Below are positions 14,231 to 20,875 of a stretch of 20,875 nucleotides of DNA, piece by piece. A program made the position numbers and the translations under genes. The stretch's first letter is position 1, and each line of letters begins with the position of its first letter. Origin of the DNA: Bacillota bacterium (GTDB lineage Bacteria > Bacillota > Clostridia > Lachnospirales > Lachnospiraceae); NCBI GenBank assembly GCA_023389295.1, contig JAEWEO010000116.1, positions 1-20,875 on the forward strand, given 5' to 3'. The notes below the pieces were generated by a model. That model searched no databases and was not told the origin of the DNA. It saw only the letters and a list, made by a program, of their open reading frames with translations.

Positions 14231-16723
14231 TTAGATAAATAAATTTACATTCGAATCTTCGGCTTCACCAAGATAATAACCTACGCCACCAATTTTCACA
14301 CCATCAATGAGCTCTTCCTTCTTAAGTCCCATAACATCCATCGACATTTGGCAGGCTACAATCTCAATACCATTGTCAATGGCTGATTGGATTAATTCTT
14401 CAAGAGAAGATATATTTTTATTCTTCATGACCATTCGGATCATTTTTCCGCCCATACCCATCATGTTCATATTCGATAGCTTCAGTTTCTTACTTCCTCT
14501 TGGCATCATAACACCAAACATATGATCAAGAATTCCCTTCGAAACCTTTACCTTCTCAGGCTTACGCAGGATATTCAGACCCCAGAAGGTGAAGAACATC
14601 GTCACTTTTTTACCCATAGAAGCTGCTCCGTTGGCAATAATAAAGGAAGCGATTGCTTTATCCAAATCCCCACTAAACACTACCATGGTCTTATTATCCT
14701 TTGTCTGGTTGATCAGTAAATTTTGGCTCACCGGATCACTATTTATCCCCTTTTTTTTAATGAATGCAGTAATATTCGCTCCATTTTTATTCAATTCCAT
14801 AAGTTCGTGATTGGTTCTTTTACACCAAGCCTTAATATCTTCATAAAAACCTGGATCTGAGGCAATCACCTTAAGTATCTGTCCCTCCTTCAAATCTGCC
14901 AGGGAAGCTTTCACCTGCATGAGAGGGCCCGGACAGCACAGTCCGCAAGCATCTAAGGTTTTATCAAAACTCCCCACTTGCTTCTCCTTCTTGATTGCTT
15001 GAGTATCTGGGTCTATTGTAATGTGCGATTCACTTGGTGTGCTCATAATACTTATCAGCTCCTTTTCTGATGCTACCGGGCTAAAGTTAAGTTCTTTGGC
15101 TGATCGATAGCCACCGGTTATATTAAGCACTTTATAACCATATTGGGTTAAAATTCGATCTGCCACATATCCTCGCAGTCCTACCTGACAGTACACAACG
15201 ATTGTCTTATTTATATCAAGTTCCTTTCCCCTTGTTCTTAAACTGTCAAGCGGTATATTAATAGCTCCTTTTACATAACCATTTAGATGCTCGATCTCGC
15301 TCCTTACATCCACAAGGATATAATCCTCCTGATCCATCTCCAGTACATCGTTCCAAGTAGCAATATGGCTTCTACCTTCCAACACATTCTGCGCTACAAA
15401 GCCGGCCATATTCACCGGATCCTTTGCTGAAGAAAAAGGTGGTGCATACGCAAGTTCTAATTCTGTTAGGTCTTCAACTGTTCCTCCAAGACGTATTACT
15501 GTCGCTATTACATCTATTCTCTTATCCACTCCATCATAACCGATTCCTTGTGCACCTAAGACCTTCCCCTCTTCGCTAAAAATGAGCTTCAAGGTCATAA
15601 TAACGGAACCTGGATAATAGGATGCATGGGACACGGGATGAATAATAATAGTTTTATATGGGATGCCAACTCTTTGTAAGGTTCTTTCATTAGCACCGGT
15701 ACTTGCTGCTGTTAATCCAAATACCTTAAGTATTGATGTTCCTTGTGAACCTTTGAAGCTGCTATCGAGTCCTGCTACATTATCGGCTGCAATTCTTCCT
15801 TGTTTATTCGCAGGTCCTGCAAGAGGTATTGCAGTCTTTTTCTTTGTGATATAATCCACCACCTCGATTGCATCACCAACAGCATAGACTCCCTCTTTGT
15901 TCGTCTTCATTTTCTCATCAACAATAATATGACCTCTTGGTCCAAGCTCTAACCCACTATCCTTTAAAAATGCAGTATCCGGTGCAACGCCGATTGCCAA
16001 AATGACAAGGTCTGCTTTTAGCTTTGTTTCACTATTTAAGGTAACTTCTATCTCATCACCTAACTCTCTAAAAGACTTTACACCATCTCCAAGCAATAGT
16101 CCCACACCATTTTCAACTAATTCTTTCTCTGCCAGAATTACCATATCCGAATCAAAAGGAGCAAGTATATGTGGTGCCGCTTCCACTAAAGTAACCGCGA
16201 GGCCTCTCTCTCTGAGGTTCTCTGCCATCTCGACTCCTACAAAACCTCCACCGATTACTATGGCACTTTGTGTCCCTTTCTTATCGACATAGTTCTTAAT
16301 TTTATCTGTATCCGGTATATTTCTTAAGGTCATTATTTTTTCACTCTGAATTCCCGGAATATTCGGTCTCATTGCTTTTGCACCGGGAGAAAGAATGAGG
16401 GAATCAAAGCTTTCTTCATAGGTACCCTTATCCTTACTCTTAACTGTAACCGTCTTCTTATCTGCGTCTACTTTGATTACTTCACTATGAATTCGTACAT
16501 CAATATTAAATCTAGCCTTCATACTCTCCGGCGTCTGTACTAGTAGTTTACTTCTTTCCTTAATGCTTTCCCCAATATAATAGGGAAGACCGCAATTGGC
16601 AAAGGAGATATACTCATCTCGTTCAAACATAATGATTTCAATATCTTCACTTAATCTTCTTAATCTTGCTGCTGCTGAGGCACCACCTGCTACTCCGCCC
16701 ACAATCAAAACCTTTTTACTCAT
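14231..16723 (-). CDS. CoA-disulfide/persulfide reductase fused to rhodanese, TusA and DsrE-like domains
   Basis: 830 residues from ATG 16721-16723 (GGAGG site); five further codons upstream start with TTG and overlap that site, so they are not translated. Residues 1-445 form the FAD/NAD(P)H disulfide reductase part: FAD motif GGVAGGASAAAR near 9-20, active cysteine C44 in SFANCGLPYYIG, and second dinucleotide site GGGFVG (158-163). Residues about 455-550 are rhodanese with C512 in VVYCQVGLRG. Residues about 587-655 are TusA-like with C597 in the CPGP motif. Residues about 680-830 are DsrE_2-like with C791 in ACQMSMDVMG. The likely job is to reduce CoA disulfide, CoA persulfide or polysulfide and pass sulfane sulfur between domains, in the cytoplasm. 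It lies 57 bp after an ArsR regulator, in one operon. Confidence 0.9.
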   Translation of the reverse strand: MSKKVLIVGGVAGGASAAARLRRLSEDIEIIMFERDEYISFANCGLPYYIGESIKERSKLLVQTPESMKARFNIDVRIHSEVIKVDADKKTVTVKSKDKGTYEESFDSLILSPGAKAMRPNIPGIQSEKIMTLRNIPDTDKIKNYVDKKGTQSAIVIGGGFVGVEMAENLRERGLAVTLVEAAPHILAPFDSDMVILAEKELVENGVGLLLGDGVKSFRELGDEIEVTLNSETKLKADLVILAIGVAPDTAFLKDSGLELGPRGHIIVDEKMKTNKEGVYAVGDAIEVVDYITKKKTAIPLAGPANKQGRIAADNVAGLDSSFKGSQGTSILKVFGLTAASTGANERTLQRVGIPYKTIIIHPVSHASYYPGSVIMTLKLIFSEEGKVLGAQGIGYDGVDKRIDVIATVIRLGGTVEDLTELELAYAPPFSSAKDPVNMAGFVAQNVLEGRSHIATWNDVLEMDQEDYILVDVRSEIEHLNGYVKGAINIPLDSLRTRGKELDINKTIVVYCQVGLRGYVADRILTQYGYKVLNITGGYRSAKELNFSPVASEKELISIMSTPSESHITIDPDTQAIKKEKQVGSFDKTLDACGLCCPGPLMQVKASLADLKEGQILKVIASDPGFYEDIKAWCKRTNHELMELNKNGANITAFIKKKGINSDPVSQNLLINQTKDNKTMVVFSGDLDKAIASFIIANGAASMGKKVTMFFTFWGLNILRKPEKVKVSKGILDHMFGVMMPRGSKKLKLSNMNMMGMGGKMIRMVMKNKNISSLEELIQSAIDNGIEIVACQMSMDVMGLKKEELIDGVKIGGVGYYLGEAEDSNVNLFI

Positions 16724-16780
16724 ATTACAATCCTCCAATTTTCTTTTATTTCTTGATAATCAATCATTATAATTCTCAGA

Positions 16781-17092
16781 CTACAATTCTTTCTCTGACA
16801 TGAATTCGGATTGCCCTGAAAACAACACCCTCATCAAGGCCTCCACTTTATCGTTGCATATCTCATAGTTAATCTCTAGTCCATTACGCTTACCTTCAAC
16901 TATTCCTGCCATCCTTAATTTTTGCAAATGTTGTGATATGGTGGACTGCGGTGCACCTAGGCAATTTTGCATATAGGATACATTACAAGATCCCTTACTT
17001 AAAAGCCCATTGATAATACAAAGTCTTATGGGATGTGCAATCGCTTTTAATAATTCCGCCGTTTCTTGATACTGTTTCTGTTTATCCTGCAT
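16781..17092 (-). CDS. ArsR-family winged-helix repressor
   Basis: 103 residues. The family core is visible: LLKAIAHPIRLCIINGLL (14-31), then the recognition region APQSTISQHLQKLRMAGIV (47-65) and the wing KRNGLEINYEI (68-78). Cysteines are C25, C36, C44 and C79. The ELCVCDL-type metal motif of ArsR/SmtB is not present in that form; C36 and C44 lie near that position. The neighbour, a persulfide-type reductase, makes a sensor of reactive sulfur or thiol stress the most likely role, as in SqrR/BigR-type ArsR proteins, though cysteine positions differ. ATG 17092 follows GAGAGG. A strong promoter at 17188-17216 covered by an inverted repeat suggests autoregulation. Confidence 0.87.
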   Translation of the reverse strand: MQDKQKQYQETAELLKAIAHPIRLCIINGLLSKGSCNVSYMQNCLGAPQSTISQHLQKLRMAGIVEGKRNGLEINYEICNDKVEALMRVLFSGQSEFMSEKEL

Positions 17093-17152
17093 GAGTATAA
17101 AACCTCTCTCATTATTTTATATTACTTTTTATTAACAACTGTAATCATTATA

Positions 17153-17202
17153 TCTATAATCACTGCATCTATAATTACTATATCTATATATTACGATATA
17201 GT
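17153..17202. repeat. Operator-like repeats in the ArsR promoter region
   Basis: A perfect 8-bp inverted repeat, ACTATATC (17177-17184) and GATATAGT (17195-17202), has a 10-bp gap. In addition, TCTATAAT or TCTATATA occurs three times with an exact 15-bp period (starting at 17153, 17168 and 17183). The inverted repeat spans the -10 of the ArsR promoter, the position expected for a repressor site. Confidence 0.6.
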
Positions 17203-17216
17203 GATATATATGTCAA
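17188..17216 (-). promoter_or_regulatory. Promoter of the ArsR-sulfur reductase operon
   Basis: A perfect TTGACA -35 (17211-17216, minus strand) and TAATAT -10 (17188-17193) are separated by 17 bp. The leader to the ArsR ATG is about 90 nt. Confidence 0.65.
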
Positions 17217-17236
17217 TCTTACTCGGGGTTCGTTTC

Positions 17237-17249
17237 GTGACAAAGTCAC
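17237..17249. promoter_or_regulatory. Short palindrome between divergent promoters
   Basis: GTGAC-AAA-GTCAC is a perfect 5-bp-arm palindrome about 20 bp upstream of the ArsR -35 and about 47 bp upstream of the -35 of the + strand operon. It resembles a half-site pair for a dimeric regulator, but its spacing is one base short of a CRP/FNR site. Confidence 0.35.
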
Positions 17250-17295
17250 TAAGCTGTATGCTTTCCCCATATTTGGTTATTTCTTACACAATTGG

Positions 17296-17324
17296 TTGTA
17301 AATATTGTGATTCGATGTTATAAT
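17296..17324 (+). promoter_or_regulatory. Promoter of the two-component operon
   Basis: TTGTAA (17296-17301) and a perfect TATAAT (17319-17324) are 17 bp apart. The leader is about 80 nt and contains CCTCC (17359-17363), which is complementary to the GGAGG ribosome site at 17401-17405, and a small GTGG/CCAC hairpin (17373-17390). Confidence 0.65.
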
Positions 17325-17409
17325 TGTACTATTCATACCATATCAAACTTGTTAACTCCCTCCTTCTAATAGGTGGGTGCCAGCTTCCACTAAGCAGAAT
17401 GGAGGTTAA

Positions 17410-18699
17410 ATGAAGGTACTTGTAGTTGATGACAGTCATTTTAATTTATCCGTTGCCAAACGATATCTGGAGGATATTCCAGCAATCACCCAGATACTTC
17501 TATGTGATGAACCCAGACAGGTTAAATCCCTATTGGATGAATATAATATTGATATCTTAATTACGGATCTAATGATGCCCGCCATCACCGGTTTTGATCT
17601 ACTGGCACTTCTACGCGCCGATAAAAAATATGATGATATTCCTATTATTATGTTAACTTCCATTGATGATATGGAAACCTATAAAAAATGCTTTGATCTC
17701 GGTGCTTTTGATTACATTAATAAGCCCATCAATACGATTGAATTACACTCACGTCTAAAAGTAGCTATAGAATCCAAAAACAAATCGAACTATTTAAAAT
17801 CCTTACTTGAAGTTACTAGAAAGCAAAACGAAGAATTAAAAGAGATGAATGCACAGCTTACAGAAGCTAAATTTAGTCTGGTACAATCAGAGAAAATGGC
17901 TGCCATCGGACAATTAGCTGCAGGAATAGCTCATGAAATCAATAATCCACTTGGCTATGTCAGAAGTAATTTTGAGATAGTGTACAAATATTTTGGCCGC
18001 ATTTGGGAATATCTCGAGTTTTTTAATCAGGATTTTATAGATGTAGAACAACCTGGTAATAATAGCAATTACGAAAAACTCTTATCACTTAAGGATAAAT
18101 ATACCTCTTTAAGGATAAATCAATTAACCCAAAACATGAACGAAATTTTAAGCGATACTCTAAATGGGATCGATAGGATTACAGAGATTGTTCAATCTCT
18201 ACGTATCTACGCCAGATCCTCAAAAGATGATGAGAAAACCACCAATGATTTATTAGAATTATTACATCAGGTTATGCTTATCATTAATAATGAAGTTAAA
18301 TATGTAGCAAAGATCGAGCTCCAAGTACCTGACGATATCACCCTTTATTGTAATAGAATTCAAATTAGCCAGGTATTTGTTAATATCATCTTGAATGCAG
18401 CTCAAGCTATTAAGTCGCAGAACAGACTTAATCTAGGTACAATCAATATAAGAGCCGAACAGATTGGTCAGGATATACAAATTGAGTTTCAGGATGATGG
18501 TCCTGGAATTCCTAGTGACAATCTTCTAAAAATATTTGAGCCGTTCTATACAACAAAGGAAATCGGACAAGGTACCGGACTAGGTCTTTCTATAACTTAT
18601 GATATCATTGTGAACAAACATAGTGGCAGTATCGATGTGAAAAGCGAGTTAGGCAAAGGGGCCACCTTTACTCTCCTTTTACCTATAGTTGCAACATAG
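17410..18699 (+). CDS. Soluble receiver-histidine kinase hybrid
   Basis: 429 residues, no membrane segments. Residues 1-120 form a receiver domain: acidic pair D7/D8, phospho-acceptor D53 in ITDLMMP, T83 and K105 in NKP. A coiled-coil linker follows (about 125-160). The dimerisation/phosphotransfer domain has H175 in AHEINNPLG. Residues about 275-428 are the ATP-binding HATPase domain: N box with N325 and N329, G1 box DDGPGIP (362-368), F box FEPFYTTK, and G2 box GTGLGLS (388-394). The kinase is cytoplasmic and presumably controlled by phosphorylation of its own receiver by another kinase or by a partner. A strong GGAGG site precedes ATG. It is followed 97 bp later by a receiver-HDOD protein, its likely partner. 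The insert of about 50 residues between the H box and second helix is longer than usual. Confidence 0.93.
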   Translation: MKVLVVDDSHFNLSVAKRYLEDIPAITQILLCDEPRQVKSLLDEYNIDILITDLMMPAITGFDLLALLRADKKYDDIPIIMLTSIDDMETYKKCFDLGAFDYINKPINTIELHSRLKVAIESKNKSNYLKSLLEVTRKQNEELKEMNAQLTEAKFSLVQSEKMAAIGQLAAGIAHEINNPLGYVRSNFEIVYKYFGRIWEYLEFFNQDFIDVEQPGNNSNYEKLLSLKDKYTSLRINQLTQNMNEILSDTLNGIDRITEIVQSLRIYARSSKDDEKTTNDLLELLHQVMLIINNEVKYVAKIELQVPDDITLYCNRIQISQVFVNIILNAAQAIKSQNRLNLGTINIRAEQIGQDIQIEFQDDGPGIPSDNLLKIFEPFYTTKEIGQGTGLGLSITYDIIVNKHSGSIDVKSELGKGATFTLLLPIVAT

Positions 18700-18796
18700 A
18701 ATTTTGATATCGCATATGCTAAGCATACAGGATTAGTTCATTGTATTTGCAGAGTTTTCAGGTTTTTTAATTCAAATATGAAAGGATGAAGAGGGT

Positions 18797-19957
18797 ATGA
18801 AAAGAATTTTAGTGGTTGATGATGAAGTACAGATCTTAAAGGCTTTATCAAGAATGTTTTTAGAAACCGACTATGAAGTTGTTACAGCAGATAACAGTAT
18901 GGATGCATTAAAACTGATGGAAGAGAAAGAAATTCATATGGTAATCAGCGATATGAGGATGCCTTCGCTTGATGGATATAAGCTTTTAACCATGGTAAAA
19001 GAAAAATATCCGAAAATAATTCGAGTTATTCTAAGCGGCTACGCAGATGAAAAACCATTGTTTAAAGCACTTTTGCACAACTTAGCAAAGCTCTATGTAT
19101 TTAAACCTTGGAACAATAACGAATTTCTTGAAAATGTGAATAAACTATTTGAAGATGATACTGTACTAAATTCCATAGAGCTAACCGATATGATTAAAAA
19201 TATGGGCTGTTGCTCTGATATTCCTGAAAACTGTAATAAGCTTATCTCCTTAATTGAAGAGGAGAATATAGACGCTGTAATCAAAGAGCTGGAAGATGAT
19301 CCGATTCTCTCAAAGCTCTTAATCCAAGTAGCTCAATCTGCAGTATATGGTGTTATGCCTAACAAAGTAAAACAGGCCGCCATCTATATGGGACTTCATA
19401 ACTTAAAATGCTTTATTCATTTTGCATGTGTAGCAAGTGTAACAAAACAAACAGAGGACATTGAGGATAAGCCGGAGCTATTATGGAAGCATGCTTATCT
19501 AACTAATCGTATCTTCCTCTTCTTATATGAAGCCTTTCTCCATAAACAACCACCGGAATCAGCCATGTTTGCAGGATTACTTCATAATATCGGCTTAATT
19601 CTGTTGTCAAGAAGTCGAAAGCAAAACGGAAGTCTGAAAAAGCCACATCTTACTTCCAATGACTATATTGAATTAGAGAACGATGAATACGTAGCGAATC
19701 ACCAAGTGGTAGGAGCTTATTTCTTAGATCAGTGGGATCTACCCTTCCCGATATACGAGGTTGCTTTGTATCATCATAATCCTTTGGCCCCCGCTGTAAT
19801 CTTCCATGAACTTGTATGTGCTGTTCATATTGCCGAGGCCTATGCATGGAAAGCGTTATCCGGGGATAAATATGTTCCGGTGAAACCGGAGGTATTTGAA
19901 AAACTTGGTATTACCAAAGAGGAGTTTGAAAAGAAACTGGCTAGATATTTAAAATAA
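18797..19957 (+). CDS. Response regulator with HDOD output domain
   Basis: 386 residues. Receiver domain at about 1-120: D8/D9, phospho-acceptor D52 in ISDMRMP, S80, K103 in VFKPWNN (the KPW form common in HD-GYP/HDOD-linked receivers). The HDOD domain follows at about 150-345, with LLIQVAQSAVYG (174-185), the long helical core, and LLHNIG (about 261-266), where the metal-binding HD pair of true HD phosphohydrolases is replaced by H-N. HDOD domains are usually non-catalytic and act in signalling. There is no DNA-binding or GGDEF domain, so output is likely by protein contact. ATG 18797 has GAAAGGATGAAGAGGGT ahead of it. Probably co-transcribed with the upstream kinase and phosphorylated by it; the terminator at 20011 follows. 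Confidence 0.9.
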   Translation: MKRILVVDDEVQILKALSRMFLETDYEVVTADNSMDALKLMEEKEIHMVISDMRMPSLDGYKLLTMVKEKYPKIIRVILSGYADEKPLFKALLHNLAKLYVFKPWNNNEFLENVNKLFEDDTVLNSIELTDMIKNMGCCSDIPENCNKLISLIEEENIDAVIKELEDDPILSKLLIQVAQSAVYGVMPNKVKQAAIYMGLHNLKCFIHFACVASVTKQTEDIEDKPELLWKHAYLTNRIFLFLYEAFLHKQPPESAMFAGLLHNIGLILLSRSRKQNGSLKKPHLTSNDYIELENDEYVANHQVVGAYFLDQWDLPFPIYEVALYHHNPLAPAVIFHELVCAVHIAEAYAWKALSGDKYVPVKPEVFEKLGITKEEFEKKLARYLK

Positions 19958-20010
19958 TGTTTAACCAATTCCGTTCAACATTAAATTATTAACTTCTAAT
20001 ATAAAAAATT

Positions 20011-20040
20011 CAGGCTAACTATAATTATATAGTTAGCCTG
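20011..20040. terminator. Strong bidirectional terminator
   Basis: A perfect 13-bp stem (20011-20023 with 20028-20040) has a 4-nt loop. On the minus strand it is followed by AATTTTTTTAT, and on the plus strand by TTATTATT. It lies between the convergent HDOD and YkgJ-like genes and serves both. Confidence 0.85.
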
Positions 20041-20081
20041 TTATTATTGGTAAACGATTATCTCACTTTACTTAAAACTTG

Positions 20082-20357
20082 CTATCTTGTTACTTTTTCT
20101 AAATAAGAAAGGTATTCCATTGCCTCTTTTCTAGAACTCCCGCACATCTCCTTTGAAGGCTTCAGACTACTACATACGGTCGGACGTAAGGAAGTGCCAA
20201 AAATGTTGCAAAAATTATCTTCTGATAATTGGATACACCTTACTCCTGGCGGTTTACCATTTGGCATTCCAGGTATTGCAGAGGATATTGAAGGTGCCTC
20301 ACAACAGGCTCCACATCTTTGTCTGCATCTAAGTGTCTTATCATTTAAGTTAATCAT
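20082..20357 (-). CDS. YkgJ-like cysteine-cluster protein
   Basis: 91 residues from ATG 20355-20357; TTG and GTG codons upstream in frame are alternatives. Conserved cysteines: C11, C15, C18, C19 (CRQRCGACC), C41, C50 (CNIF) and C62 (RPTVC), the pattern of the YkgJ/UPF0153 zinc/iron-chelating family. C72 is extra. No function is established for these proteins; metal binding is the family-level expectation. Its start overlaps the stop of the NADH oxidase gene by 8 bp, so translation is probably coupled, and a strong terminator follows. Confidence 0.85.
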   Translation of the reverse strand: MINLNDKTLRCRQRCGACCEAPSISSAIPGMPNGKPPGVRCIQLSEDNFCNIFGTSLRPTVCSSLKPSKEMCGSSRKEAMEYLSYLEKVTR

Positions 20358-20874
20358 TGGCACTAGCAAGCCTACTCTCTTGCTCTAGTGCAGCATGTGC
20401 TAAAAGATTGAGATAGTTCCAAGGACGGTCAAAGTGCGGTTGGAAGAAGAAATCTACATAAGCCAAATCTTCAATTGTCATCTTATTTTGAATTGCCAAA
20501 GATAAGGTATTAGCAGATTGAGTAATATCATATTTTGACATCACCTGACCACCAACAATACGATTTGTTCCTACTTCATATACCAACTGCATTAAGATCT
20601 CCTGCGTAGTTGGCATAAATTCAGGACGGTAATTATCTTTCACTATAACAGAATGTACCTCTAAACCAAATGCACTAGCTGAACCTACTGTAACGCCCGT
20701 CGATCCGATATTATAACCAAACAAGTGTAACCCGGAAGTGGATTGTGTTCCAAGATATTTGACCTTTGGCTCATTGATATTCTTACCAATTAACATACCC
20801 ATTCGAACAGCATTCGTTGCTAAGGGAATGTACGCCTGTCCTCCGCTCGGGTTGTAATGTACGGCACAGCTATC
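20350..20874 (-). CDS. NADH oxidase (water-forming type), C-terminal part, runs off right edge
   Basis: The frame is open to the window edge; 174 residues are visible. DSCAVHYN at the left of the fragment is the end of the FAD site, followed by YIPLATNAVRMG, then the dimerisation domain with QSTSGLHLFGYNIGSTG, DNYRPEFMPTT, GGQVMSKYD, QSANTLSLAIQNKMT and FFQPHFDRPWNYLN. These are signatures of the NADH oxidase branch of the pyridine nucleotide-disulfide oxidoreductases, which in anaerobes removes oxygen as water. The catalytic cysteine and cofactor domains lie outside the window. It shares ancestry with the first part of the reductase at 14231-16723. The stop overlaps the YkgJ-like gene. Confidence 0.9.
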   Translation of the reverse strand, partial: DSCAVHYNPSGGQAYIPLATNAVRMGMLIGKNINEPKVKYLGTQSTSGLHLFGYNIGSTGVTVGSASAFGLEVHSVIVKDNYRPEFMPTTQEILMQLVYEVGTNRIVGGQVMSKYDITQSANTLSLAIQNKMTIEDLAYVDFFFQPHFDRPWNYLNLLAHAALEQESRLASAND

Positions 20875-20875
20875 T

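Noticed and set aside
14307..16292. Several + strand frames of 63-96 codons
   Set aside because: All are shadows of the multidomain reductase on the opposite strand and lack ribosome sites.
17066..17323. 85-codon open frame on the + strand
   Set aside because: It runs through the ArsR promoter and operator region and is an Ile/Ser-rich product of AT-rich repeats, with no ribosome site.
17330..17409. Cyclic-di-GMP or other known riboswitch before the hybrid kinase
   Set aside because: The leader is only about 80 nt and I see none of the conserved core sequences; only simple pairing with the ribosome site is visible.

Overview
The window looks like a chromosomal segment of an AT-rich, anaerobic, low-GC Gram-positive bacterium, most like a Lachnospiraceae/Clostridium-type Firmicute. 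The clues are strong AGGAGG-type ribosome sites, sigma-A-type promoters, oxygen-sensitive Fe-S enzymes (a PflX-like radical SAM protein and a ferredoxin-type aldo/keto reductase), a DUF2089 regulator, and an FtsEX/PcsB-like division module. This placement is inference. No rRNA, tRNA, insertion sequence or CRISPR array was found.

Layout. Positions 2-2050 are the least familiar part. A partial unknown gene on the + strand converges on a compact minus-strand operon of three genes: an unknown 204-residue protein, a 48-residue helical peptide whose GTG start overlaps the preceding TAG stop, and a four-helix-bundle protein of the 23S-intervening-sequence/Avd superfamily. Positions 2050-5000 hold a PflX-like radical SAM gene and an RlmD-type 23S rRNA m5U methyltransferase in one operon. 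Its clear promoter lies inside an inverted repeat. Positions 5130-6772 hold alanine racemase (alr), a following small frameshifted secreted-protein gene, and six 9-bp tandem repeats directly downstream of the predicted alr -10 box. Positions 6798-7570 hold a DUF2089 regulator and a small membrane protein behind a near-consensus promoter. Next come an AlkA-type DNA glycosylase (7812-8429), an Fe-S aldo/keto reductase (8701-9891) and a threonine aldolase (10025-11089).

Positions 11206-13978 hold a division-type module: a secreted coiled-coil protein of the PcsB/CwlO/EnvC type without a hydrolase domain, then FtsE and FtsX. Positions 14231-17216 hold a sulfur module: an ArsR repressor, probably autoregulated at an operator over its promoter, followed by an 830-residue CoA-disulfide/persulfide reductase fused to rhodanese, TusA and DsrE-like domains.

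From 17296 to 19957 the + strand carries a cytoplasmic receiver-histidine kinase hybrid and a receiver-HDOD response regulator, likely one transcript. The right edge holds the C-terminal part of a water-forming-type NADH oxidase overlapping a small YkgJ-type cysteine-cluster protein, both on the minus strand.

Most promising for new biology: the FtsEX partner with an unfamiliar C-terminal domain in place of a peptidoglycan hydrolase; the coupled unknown/small peptide/four-helix-bundle operon; the tandem repeat at the alr transcript start; and the ArsR-controlled multidomain sulfur reductase.
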